From NCBI GenBank assembly GCA_900555875.1, contig USNB01000036.1, positions 1 to 9,792 of the forward strand: a stretch of DNA of 9,792 bases. Direction: 5' to 3'. Source of the stretch: an uncultured Eubacteriales bacterium. Lineage in GTDB: Bacteria > Bacillota > Clostridia > Christensenellales > Pumilibacteraceae. The position numbers and the translations under genes are program-made. Numbering within the stretch: the first letter of the stretch is position 1; each line of letters starts with the position of its first letter. This document shows positions 1 through 6,180 of this stretch, piece after piece. A model generated the notes under the pieces. It was not told the origin of the DNA, did no database searches, and saw only the letters and a program-made list of their open reading frames with translations.

Positions 1-1
1 C

Positions 2-73
2 ATAGCGGGCAGTATCCAGCAGCTGTTCAATCTGATGTTCGGACTCGGTATATCCGGCTGGAGCATGTTCTGA
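2..73 (+). CDS. C-terminal end of an upstream hydrophobic protein (partial)
   Basis: Only the last 23 codons are present, open from the window edge and ending in TGA at 71-73. The peptide is hydrophobic and glycine-rich, with a QQLFNLMFGLGISGW-type stretch, consistent with a final membrane segment. In many Firmicutes the gene before scpA encodes a membrane protein such as a site-2 protease (M50) family member, so that is a reasonable guess from context. The visible residues alone do not prove it. The stop lies 14 bases before the chosen scpA start, so the two genes are probably co-transcribed. Confidence 0.5.
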   Translation: MAGSIQQLFNLMFGLGISGWSMF

Positions 74-87
74 CGGCGGTGGCTCTG

Positions 88-882
88 ATGGATAACGATG
101 AAGTAAAAGAATATGAGCTCGACGAGGATTCCCTCGACGAGGGCAGCGGGTATCGCGTGAAGCTCGATTCGTTCGAGGGGCCGCTCGATCTTCTGCTGCA
201 TCTTATAAAGCGCTCGAAGATACGGATATGCGACATATTCGTTTCGGACATTACGGGGCAGTTCCTCGAATTCATTGAAAAGGACATCGACAGCGTTGAT
301 CTCGACAAGGCGTCCGAATTCCTCGGGATGGCGGCGTATCTGCTGGAGATCAAGGCGAAATCTCTTTTGCCCAAACCTGAGACGCCGCGCGGCGAGACGG
401 AGGAAGATGACGGCAGCGAGCTGATACGCAGACTGGAAGAATACGAACTTTACAAGAATGAGATGGATAAGCTCAAAGCCCGTGAGACGGTGGACACGTT
501 CTCGCGCGCACCCGATCTCAGCGTCGGCGATGAGCGTACCGTGCTCCGCGACATGACCATGGAGGGATTGTTCGAAGCGCTCAAGAAAATATTCGAAAGG
601 GCAGAACGCCGTTCGCTGGACACCACGCCCAAAGCCATCGCGCGCGATCCGTTCACTGTCGAAGAAAAACAGCGTTTTATCATCGATACGCTTACGGAAA
701 AAGAAAGCGTACATTTTATTCAGCTCTTTGACGAGGACGCGACCAGGAGCGAGGTCATAACGACGTTCCAGGCGCTTCTCGAGCTTATGAAGCTGCAGTT
801 CCTGACTGCCCGTCAGGAGGAAGTTTTCGGAGATATTTACATCGTAAGGCTGCATGCGGACGGCGAAGCCGCAACGGCATGA
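88..882 (+). CDS. scpA: Segregation and condensation protein A (kleisin subunit of SMC complex)
   Basis: ScpA is the kleisin that bridges the two heads of the Smc dimer and recruits ScpB, helping to compact and segregate the origin region of the chromosome. The 264-residue product has the N-terminal family signature FEGPLDLLLHLIKRSKI near residues 29-46, then a DLDKASEFLGMAAYLLEIKAKSLLP helix near 71-95. A charged linker follows, and a C-terminal winged-helix part near 190-255 (LLELMKLQFLTARQ). The start was set at ATG 88 because GGTGG at 78-82 gives a usable ribosome site; an in-frame GTG at 79 would add three residues. The acidic leader of about 23 residues before the VKLDSFEGPLD core is longer than in many homologues, which begin close to that core. 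It lies 24 bases upstream of scpB, its partner. Confidence 0.95.
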   Translation: MDNDEVKEYELDEDSLDEGSGYRVKLDSFEGPLDLLLHLIKRSKIRICDIFVSDITGQFLEFIEKDIDSVDLDKASEFLGMAAYLLEIKAKSLLPKPETPRGETEEDDGSELIRRLEEYELYKNEMDKLKARETVDTFSRAPDLSVGDERTVLRDMTMEGLFEALKKIFERAERRSLDTTPKAIARDPFTVEEKQRFIIDTLTEKESVHFIQLFDEDATRSEVITTFQALLELMKLQFLTARQEEVFGDIYIVRLHADGEAATA

Positions 883-906
883 CGCAGCCTGAGGATATTA
901 CTTGCC

Positions 907-1602
907 ATGAATATAGAAAAGATCGATAACGTGCTCGAAGCGTTGCTTTTCCTTTCCGGAGAGCCGCTCAAAACCGAAACGATAGCCGAAGCGCTCGACC
1001 TTCAGAAGAGCGAAATAAAAGCATCCGTGACGAGACTCAAAAAGAAATACGGCGGAAAGTGCGGGATACACCTTCTTGAGTACAACGGCAAATTGCAGTT
1101 CGGGACCAATCCCGAATATAAAGAAGAAGTGTCCGCAGTTCTTAATCCGATAAGGGAAAAAGAACTCTCAAAAGCAACGCTGGAAACGGTTGCGATAATA
1201 GCGTATAAGCAGCCGGTCACCAAGCTCGAAGTGGAGTCCATCCGAGGAGTCAACTGCGATTATACGATGCAGACGCTTCTCAGTCTCGGGCTGATAGAGG
1301 TCGTGGGCAGGAAAGAGGCGATAGGCAATCCCAAACTGTACGGAACAACGGATGAATTCCTTAAACGCTTCAGGCTGGAGAGCATAGAAAAACTTCCCGA
1401 TTACGACGATCTTCTCAGGAGTATCGAAGAGCTTAAGAACAGGCACGCCGAGAGCGACAGCCTTTATAACGAATTCGAGATACCCGAAGAGCAGCCGCCC
1501 GAATTCCTCGAGGGCGAAGAAGTGGAGAAAGTCGAGCTTCCGCTCGTGGAAGCGGCGGCAACGGTCACTCCCGCGGCAGAGGCTGAAGAAGCGGACAAAT
1601 AA
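907..1602 (+). CDS. scpB: Segregation and condensation protein B
   Basis: ScpB binds the middle of ScpA as a dimer and forms the Smc-ScpA-ScpB condensin with it in the nucleoid. The 231-residue product shows the family's two winged-helix domains. The first (about 3-80) carries VLEALLFLSGEPLKTETIAEAL. The second (about 85-165) carries ETVAIIAYKQPVTKLEVESIRGV, with the wing GRKEAIGNPKLYGTTDEFLKRF, a hallmark of the family. The last 45 or so residues form an acidic, proline- and alanine-rich tail (EEQPPEFLEGEE, then AAATVTPAAEAEEADK), probably disordered; such tails vary widely in this family. A GAGG about a dozen bases upstream is a weak ribosome site, so translation may partly follow from scpA. 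Confidence 0.96.
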   Translation: MNIEKIDNVLEALLFLSGEPLKTETIAEALDLQKSEIKASVTRLKKKYGGKCGIHLLEYNGKLQFGTNPEYKEEVSAVLNPIREKELSKATLETVAIIAYKQPVTKLEVESIRGVNCDYTMQTLLSLGLIEVVGRKEAIGNPKLYGTTDEFLKRFRLESIEKLPDYDDLLRSIEELKNRHAESDSLYNEFEIPEEQPPEFLEGEEVEKVELPLVEAAATVTPAAEAEEADK

Positions 1603-1620
1603 TATCCGTATGAGATAATA

Positions 1621-1640
1621 ATCGGCAAAGATCGGCAAAC
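1621..1640. repeat. Two-copy tandem repeat of ATCGGCAAAG/C
   Basis: Two adjacent 10-base units, identical in nine positions, lie in the gap between scpB and the DUF2953 gene and end 7 bases before its start codon. There is no GGAGG-like ribosome site in this gap. The repeat therefore occupies the place where one would be expected. A two-copy repeat this short can arise by chance. Confidence 0.5.
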
Positions 1641-1647
1641 TATATGT

Positions 1648-2247
1648 ATGTCGGTCTTTTTAACTGTACTCGTGATCTCGCTTGCTTTCGTGTGCGGGGA
1701 GTGGAAAGCCTCGGTCAGAGCCGAAGGAGATATATTGTCGAACGAATGCGCCGTGAGCGTATATGTATTCGGCGTAAGCATTATCCGTTTGCGCATATCC
1801 TTCGACGGTTTTGTACCGGCGCTCAGATATGTGTGGCTTAAGGTGAACGGCAGACGGCTGGGCATCTCGCTCACTTTTGACGAAAACGACAAAAACTCGA
1901 TAGCCGGATATCTGTCCAATCCTCTTGCGAAAGCGGTGGACATAAAGAGCCTGTTCGTGAAACTGAGGCTGGGGATCGCGGGATATGCCGGTTCGACGGT
2001 TATTGCGATCCAGTTTATCCGTCTTGCTCTCTCCGCCGCACTGACCGTGCTGAAGGGCATGCAGCGCGTGGATTTCAGAAGCGATATCCGCGCGGATTTT
2101 GGCAAAAACAGAGCTAAATTACATGTTTTCGGGATAATAGGGCTGTCTCCGGTAAATATTATATATAGTTTCGCTGCGGCTTTCGTCAAAAAAGTGAGAC
2201 ATTCGGCAAGATTCGCCCGCCGCAGGGAAAAAGGAGCGGAGAAATGA
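1648..2247 (+). CDS. DUF2953 domain protein (YtfI-like), linked to sporulation gene ytfJ
   Basis: The 199-residue product matches the layout of DUF2953 proteins, a Firmicute family of unknown function usually encoded directly before ytfJ (B. subtilis ytfI-ytfJ). A hydrophobic N-terminus (about 3-17, SVFLTVLVISLAFVC) may act as a membrane anchor. A beta-rich middle (AVSVYVFGVSIIRLRISFDG) follows. A second hydrophobic stretch (about 158-180, LHVFGIIGLSPVNIIYSFAAAF) precedes a strongly basic tail (KKVRHSARFARRREKG). ATG 1648 is the only standard start codon before the conserved region in this frame, yet it lacks a recognisable ribosome site. The stop overlaps the ytfJ start by four bases, so the two are probably translated together. 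Function is not known; context suggests a role in the developing spore. Confidence 0.78.
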   Translation: MSVFLTVLVISLAFVCGEWKASVRAEGDILSNECAVSVYVFGVSIIRLRISFDGFVPALRYVWLKVNGRRLGISLTFDENDKNSIAGYLSNPLAKAVDIKSLFVKLRLGIAGYAGSTVIAIQFIRLALSAALTVLKGMQRVDFRSDIRADFGKNRAKLHVFGIIGLSPVNIIYSFAAAFVKKVRHSARFARRREKGAEK

Positions 2248-2630
2248 TACTCAATACCGAACAGAAACCCGTCGAAAGGGTGATGGATACGGCATTCACG
2301 AGGATTAAAACTCTTGTGGATGCGGACACTGTCATAGGCAAACCCCTCGTGCTCGAAGACGGCACGAGCGTGATCCCTATCAGCCGTGTCACGCTGGGCA
2401 TGCTTACCGGAGGCGGAGAATACGGAGACGCTTCTTCCGGCGGCAGAGAATATCCGTTCGCGGGCGGGAGCGGCGTTGGTGCGAGCGTGGTGCCCATAGG
2501 CTTTCTCGTGCATAAAAACGGAACGTATAAAGTTCTTCGTATGGCGGAAAGTACTTTGCCCGAGAAAATATTATCGATCATTCCGGATATAGCGGAGGCG
2601 GTGGCGGATGCGGCGGCTTACGTCAAATAA
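2244..2630 (+). CDS. ytfJ: Spore protein YtfJ (GerW family)
   Basis: The 128-residue product matches the GerW/YtfJ family. In B. subtilis the protein is made in the forespore and is needed for normal spore germination with alanine. Visible family features are an N-terminal helix ending in IKTLVDADTVIGKPL, the strand DGTSVIPISRVTLGM, a glycine-rich loop (GGGEYGDASSGGREYPFAGGSGVG, residues about 56-79) and the closing VPIGFLVHKNGTYKVLRM. The length is typical. AAGGAG at 2231-2236 sits seven bases before ATG 2244, inside the end of the DUF2953 gene. The start forms an ATGA overlap with that gene's stop. Its 3' end overlaps the carboxypeptidase gene by 23 bases. It is good evidence for an endospore-forming lineage. 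Confidence 0.92.
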   Translation: MILNTEQKPVERVMDTAFTRIKTLVDADTVIGKPLVLEDGTSVIPISRVTLGMLTGGGEYGDASSGGREYPFAGGSGVGASVVPIGFLVHKNGTYKVLRMAESTLPEKILSIIPDIAEAVADAAAYVK

Positions 2631-3456
2631 ATTTGTTCTTGTAGCCGTCATGTCGCTCGCAGTCGCGTTTTGCGTCTCGGCAGGGAGCGTTCGTCAGGCA
2701 TACGCTTATCATACGAGCGCGGCAAGCGCCATTGTGATAGAACGCACTACGGGCAGGGTGCTGTACGAACATAATGCGGACGAACGTCGTCCCATAGCAA
2801 GCACGACAAAGATACTGACTGCGATAACCGTCATCGAAAATACGGAAGATCTCGATCGCAGCGTAGTCGTGCCTGACGCGGCGATAGGGACGGAAGGCAG
2901 TTCGCTGTATCTCGAAAAGGGCGAAAAGCTGCGTATCATCGATCTGCTGTACGGGCTTATGCTGCGTTCCGGAAACGATTGCGCGGTCGCACTTGCGATC
3001 GTAACGTCCGGTGACGTAAAAGGATTTGCCGCGCTCATGAACATGACTGCCCGCCGTGCCGGTGCCTGCGATTCGCGGTTTGTCAATCCGCACGGATTGC
3101 CGGACGAAGATCACAAGTCCACCGCGCGCGATATGGCGCTTATTTCCGCTTATGCGATGAGGAACGATGTTTTTCGCCGGATAGTATCGACGAAACGGTA
3201 TACCGAATGTCCGTATGCCGATCGCGGCTATAACCGCGATATGACGAACAAAAATAAGATGCTCACAATGCTGGACGGAGCTACGGGCATCAAAACTGGG
3301 TATACCAAGGAGGCGGGACGCTGCCTGGTATCGTCGGCATCGCGGGACGGAAAAGAGGTGATATGCGTGGTGCTCGGCTGCGGCCCTATGTTCGAAGAAA
3401 GCTGCGCAATGATCGAAGAAGCATTTGCTAAACTTTCGGAAGAGACGGTCGGCTGA
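2608..3456 (+). CDS. D-alanyl-D-alanine carboxypeptidase (S11, DacF/DacB type), catalytic domain only
   Basis: A penicillin-binding carboxypeptidase that removes the terminal D-Ala from peptidoglycan stem peptides outside the membrane. Residues 1-33 form a signal peptide (basic start, hydrophobic core, AYA before the likely cleavage site). All three active-site motifs are present: STTK (Ser65, Lys68), SGN (121-123) and KTG (229-231). The protein ends at residue 282, soon after the catalytic domain. Typical DacF/PBP5 proteins are about 100 residues longer, with a beta-sheet domain and an amphipathic membrane anchor. Both are absent here, and the sequence after the stop does not continue them in an obvious way. 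The start lies inside ytfJ, with GGAGG at 2593-2597. Position after ytfJ suggests spore cortex work, though a vegetative role is possible. Confidence 0.9.
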   Translation: MRRLTSNKFVLVAVMSLAVAFCVSAGSVRQAYAYHTSAASAIVIERTTGRVLYEHNADERRPIASTTKILTAITVIENTEDLDRSVVVPDAAIGTEGSSLYLEKGEKLRIIDLLYGLMLRSGNDCAVALAIVTSGDVKGFAALMNMTARRAGACDSRFVNPHGLPDEDHKSTARDMALISAYAMRNDVFRRIVSTKRYTECPYADRGYNRDMTNKNKMLTMLDGATGIKTGYTKEAGRCLVSSASRDGKEVICVVLGCGPMFEESCAMIEEAFAKLSEETVG

Positions 3457-3506
3457 TGCGGCTTGTTGCTGCGTAAGAGCATCGAGGACGTATATTTTGT
3501 GTAAAA

Positions 3507-3530
3507 CGGAGCTTTGCTGCGCGGTTTTTT
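3507..3530 (+). terminator. Possible weak intrinsic terminator after the carboxypeptidase gene
   Basis: CGGAGC at 3507-3512 can pair with GCTGCG at 3516-3521 around a TTT loop, with one G-G mismatch, and six T residues follow at 3525-3530. The stem is short and imperfect, and three bases separate it from the T run. An alternative pairing uses GCTTTGC at 3511-3517 with GCAAAGC at 3542-3548 and would enclose the T run. The next gene has its own promoter, which makes a terminator here plausible. The rest of the 162-base gap holds no further gene that I can see. Confidence 0.35.
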
Positions 3531-3583
3531 ACGGCGCGACTGCAAAGCGGACGGTGCATGGATGAAAAACAGATGAAAATAAC

Positions 3584-3612
3584 TTGCTTTCGCAGGCGTT
3601 TTGCATTAAAAT
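3584..3612 (+). promoter_or_regulatory. Sigma-A-type promoter for rluB
   Basis: TTGCTT at 3584-3589 and TAAAAT at 3607-3612 are separated by 17 bases, close to the housekeeping consensus. A start of transcription 6-8 bases after the -10 box would fall at about 3618-3620, on the ATG of rluB. No ribosome site separates the promoter from the start codon. Confidence 0.6.
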
Positions 3613-3618
3613 ATATAT

Positions 3619-4335
3619 ATGCGTATAAACAGATATCTGGCGGAATGCGGACTTGCGAGCCGTCGAAAATGTGAAGAATTCGTAAGGAACGGTGAGGTCA
3701 CGGTCAACGGCAGCGTAGTGACCGATCTTTCCACACAGGTAGAAGCGGGCGACGAGGTATTCGTCGGCGGAAGGCGGGTCGTTCCCGTAAAAAAACATGT
3801 CTATCTCATGATAAACAAACCGAAAGGCTGCGTGACGACGGTATCCGATGACAGGGGAAGAAGAACGGTCATGGATATCGTGAAGGGAGATTATCCCGAC
3901 ACGCGGCTTTTTCCCGTAGGCAGACTGGATTACGACACCGAAGGACTGCTCATACTCACTACGGACGGAGATCTCTGCAATCGCCTGACTCATCCAAGCA
4001 ATGAAATAGAAAAACTGTATGTGGCGAAGCTCGAAGGCAGGGTATCCGAGGACGAGCTTGCCAAGGTACGTGCAGGTGTGATGCTTGACGGTCGCAGAAC
4101 GGGCAAAAGCCGTGTAAAGCTTGTATCGTACGACGCTAAATCGGATATTTCCACGGTGGAGATAGGAATAAAGGAAGGAATGAACCGTGAAGTCAGGCGG
4201 ATATTCGAGTCTGTCGGCAAAAGCGTGGCTTTCCTCAAACGCGTCGCGATCGGAGACCTGAGGCTGCGCGGAGTCGACAGAGGTTCGTATCGCAAACTGT
4301 CGAGAGAGGAAGTGGACTATCTTAAAAATATGTAA
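3619..4335 (+). CDS. rluB: Ribosomal large-subunit pseudouridine synthase (RluB/RsuA family)
   Basis: The enzyme converts a uridine of ribosomal RNA to pseudouridine; RluB acts on helix 89 of 23S rRNA. The 238-residue product has an N-terminal S4 RNA-binding domain (about 1-60, MRINRYLAECGLASRRK). The catalytic domain follows, with YLMINKPKG near 62-70 and the active-site motif GRLDYDTEGLLILTTDGDL at 101-119, where Asp104 is the catalytic residue. The late motif EGMNREVRRIFESVG at 186-200 is also present. The start is fixed by the S4 domain, which in homologues begins within a few residues of the methionine. The gene follows the sporulation cluster as in other Firmicutes. RsuA-type specificity for 16S rRNA cannot be excluded, though the neighbourhood favours RluB. 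Confidence 0.92.
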   Translation: MRINRYLAECGLASRRKCEEFVRNGEVTVNGSVVTDLSTQVEAGDEVFVGGRRVVPVKKHVYLMINKPKGCVTTVSDDRGRRTVMDIVKGDYPDTRLFPVGRLDYDTEGLLILTTDGDLCNRLTHPSNEIEKLYVAKLEGRVSEDELAKVRAGVMLDGRRTGKSRVKLVSYDAKSDISTVEIGIKEGMNREVRRIFESVGKSVAFLKRVAIGDLRLRGVDRGSYRKLSREEVDYLKNM

Positions 4336-4352
4336 CCTGTAAATGGCGACTG

Positions 4353-4374
4353 AAGGCGTTAATCGCTTGTTTTT
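4353..4374 (+). terminator. Possible weak terminator after rluB
   Basis: AAGGCG at 4353-4358 can pair with CGCTT at 4364-4368 (one bulged G) around the loop TTAAT, followed by GTTTTT. The stem is only five pairs, so efficiency would be low. Its T run overlaps the -35 box of the next promoter. Confidence 0.3.
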
Positions 4375-4395
4375 CATCATTTTTTGGTGTATAAT
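4367..4395 (+). promoter_or_regulatory. Strong sigma-A-type promoter of the decarboxylase operon
   Basis: TTGTTT at 4367-4372 and a perfect TATAAT at 4390-4395 are separated by 17 bases. Transcription would start near 4402, leaving a leader of about 30 bases with GGAGG at 4420-4424 in front of ATG 4433. No riboswitch-sized leader and no clear operator palindrome are visible. The site suggests robust, largely constitutive expression. Confidence 0.75.
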
Positions 4396-4432
4396 CACAA
4401 ATATAAAGGAAACTTAAACGGAGGTTTATTTA

Positions 4433-5791
4433 ATGAGTACCGGATTGAAAAGCGCGCTCGGATCTTACGCCCGTGCAACAAAAAAGGTACGCGAAGTCGT
4501 TGACGCCGTCATAGACGAACAGTCGTTCGTCGAACTCGGCGCGTTTATCGGCGGAGCGAACGAGCTCGGGGAATACAGGGGCGAAGGAGTGTACTGCGGA
4601 CTTGCGACCGTCGATGACAGAGACGTCGCTGTACTCGCTGTCAATCCCGAAGTGTTTTCAGGCGGGATCTCCAAACGCGGCGCCGAGAAGATAGCGGGAC
4701 TTGTAAAACGCGCATGTGACGCGGGTCTGCCGCTTTTGTCTTTTATCGATTCCGCGGGAGCGAGAGTTCTTGAAGGAGTGGATGCGCTGGACGGTTATGA
4801 TTCCGTTCTGAATGCGTATTGCAAAGCATACGGCACGGTGCCGGTGATCACTGCGGTGACGGGCAAGTGTTACGGTATGCTGACATATCTTGCGGATTAT
4901 TCCGACCTGTTCATTGCGGTGGAAAAAGCGAAGATCTCCACTGCCGCGCCTCTTGTAATATCGGGTGAGAGCGGAAAGGATGTCTCCGGAGCAAAGACGC
5001 ATTATAAGACCACCGGAATCGTCACGAATCTCGTAAAAGACGTGTCCGAGCTTCGCGGACTGATCTCCGAAGCTCTCGAAGATCTTTGCGACGTTGTGGG
5101 CGATTCGGATGACGATCCCAACAGAGTATGCGAAGACCTTACTTCGTCTTCTTCCGTCAGGACGGTACTTGAGACCGCATTCGATGAGGGAAGCGTGCTT
5201 GAACTCCGCGGCGGTATAGCTCCGGAGGCGATCACGGCTTTTGCCCGACTCAACGGCATTACCGTAGCTGCGGTCGGTATCAGCGGCAGACTCACTTCGT
5301 GCGGTGCTGCGAAGATAACCGATTTTCTCAACACTGCAGATAATGCCGGCGTGCCCGTCGTCAACCTTGTGGCATGTACCGGTACGGCGGCGAATGCGTC
5401 TGAAGAGACGGGTGCGCTGATCAGAAATGTCGGCGATCTCATATATACTTACAATAATCTCAGTGTAGTCAAAGTCACGCTCGTGTGCGGCAAGACCGCA
5501 GGCGCGGGCTACACGATCTTCGCATCCAAGAGCGCATGCGATTACGTTATAGCGTGGGAAAAAGCAGCCATATCTCCCATGGAGAGCAAATCCGCCGCAT
5601 ATATGCTGTACGGCAAAGAAATAGCCAAAGCAAAGAACGTATCCGCCGCAGAAAGAAAGTTTGCGGATATGTATGCGCGAGAGAACAGCGCTATGGAAGC
5701 TGCGATAAAGGGGTATGCGGATATGGTCATACTTCCGTCCCATACCAGACAGTATCTGATAGCTTCCATGCAGACGATGATAAAGAGGTGA
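4433..5791 (+). CDS. Divergent biotin-dependent acyl-CoA-type carboxyltransferase (MmdA/PccB-like)
   Basis: Related to the carboxyltransferase subunit of methylmalonyl-CoA decarboxylase and the 12S subunit of transcarboxylase, which move CO2 between an acyl-CoA and carboxybiotin. Two crotonase-fold halves can be seen. The first has FSGGISKRGAEKI near 75-87 and DSAGARVLEGVDAL at 106-119, matching the family's DSGGARIQEGVDAL. The second has PVVNLVACTGT near 308-318, then KVTLVCGKTAGAGYTIFASK at 347-366. It is shorter (452 residues) than the usual 510 or so. The places that normally read CAGGA and YGGAY, which supply the oxyanion holes, read CYGML (146-150) and TAGAG (355-359) here. The acyl-CoA substrate therefore cannot be assumed to be methylmalonyl-CoA. 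GGAGG lies eight bases upstream. It is the first gene of the operon and could also be a regulatory or structural paralogue. Confidence 0.82.
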   Translation: MSTGLKSALGSYARATKKVREVVDAVIDEQSFVELGAFIGGANELGEYRGEGVYCGLATVDDRDVAVLAVNPEVFSGGISKRGAEKIAGLVKRACDAGLPLLSFIDSAGARVLEGVDALDGYDSVLNAYCKAYGTVPVITAVTGKCYGMLTYLADYSDLFIAVEKAKISTAAPLVISGESGKDVSGAKTHYKTTGIVTNLVKDVSELRGLISEALEDLCDVVGDSDDDPNRVCEDLTSSSSVRTVLETAFDEGSVLELRGGIAPEAITAFARLNGITVAAVGISGRLTSCGAAKITDFLNTADNAGVPVVNLVACTGTAANASEETGALIRNVGDLIYTYNNLSVVKVTLVCGKTAGAGYTIFASKSACDYVIAWEKAAISPMESKSAAYMLYGKEIAKAKNVSAAERKFADMYARENSAMEAAIKGYADMVILPSHTRQYLIASMQTMIKR

Positions 5792-5795
5792 GCGC

Positions 5796-6164
5796 ATGAA
5801 TGAATTTGTTCAGCTTGCGAGCGAGACGGCGGAAGGCGGAACGTACGGAGTGGGGATAATGGCGCTTTACAGCGTTATAGGTCTCTTGCTCGTCATAGCC
5901 GTGCTGATAATCCTGATCGTTCTTCTCGTCGTATTTTCAAAGATCCTCAACGCTATACCCGGCAAAAAGAGCGCAAAGAAGGCCGCTCCCGCCGAGGCAG
6001 AAACGTCCGGGTCTTCTGTCGATATCGATGCTGAAAGCGAAACAGTTGCCGCGATAACAGCCGCGCTCATGGCGTATTACAACAGCGGCGGCAAAACGGA
6101 AAAAGCAGCGTCTGAAGACGATATGCCTGTTCCGTTCGTCATAAGATCCATTAAAAAACTATAA
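5796..6164 (+). CDS. OadG-family small membrane subunit of Na+-pumping decarboxylase (gamma/delta)
   Basis: The 122-residue product has the layout of OadG/MmdD subunits, which hold the carboxyltransferase and carrier on the membrane beta subunit. One transmembrane helix (about 22-50, LYSVIGLLLVIAVLIILIVL) is followed by a lysine-, alanine- and glutamate-rich linker. The C-terminal helix ETVAAITAALMAYY (82-95) leads to the end motif PFVIRSIKK, as seen in other members. Only four bases separate it from the carboxyltransferase stop, and its ribosome site (AAAGAGGTGA, 5783-5792) overlaps that gene's end. Because of the operon mix it could serve either an Oad-like or an Mmd-like complex, so no single symbol is given. 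Confidence 0.85.
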   Translation: MNEFVQLASETAEGGTYGVGIMALYSVIGLLLVIAVLIILIVLLVVFSKILNAIPGKKSAKKAAPAEAETSGSSVDIDAESETVAAITAALMAYYNSGGKTEKAASEDDMPVPFVIRSIKKL

Positions 6165-6180
6165 CGGAGGAAATATCAAA

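Noticed and set aside
1608..1642. Forespore sigma-G-like promoter before the DUF2953 gene (GTATG and CAAACTA)
   Set aside because: The two boxes are 23 bases apart, too far for sigma-G, which prefers about 17-18, and the -10 match is poor.
1464..2513. Minus-strand open frame of 349 codons across scpB, DUF2953 and ytfJ
   Set aside because: It spans three recognisable + strand genes and shows no domain of its own.
3529..4398. Minus-strand open frame of 289 codons opposite rluB
   Set aside because: rluB explains the region; the antisense frame has no supporting signal.
4658..5797. Minus-strand open frame of 379 codons opposite the acyl-CoA-type carboxyltransferase
   Set aside because: Shadow of the + strand gene; composition is rich in Arg, His and Ser without family motifs, and there is no ribosome site or promoter logic.
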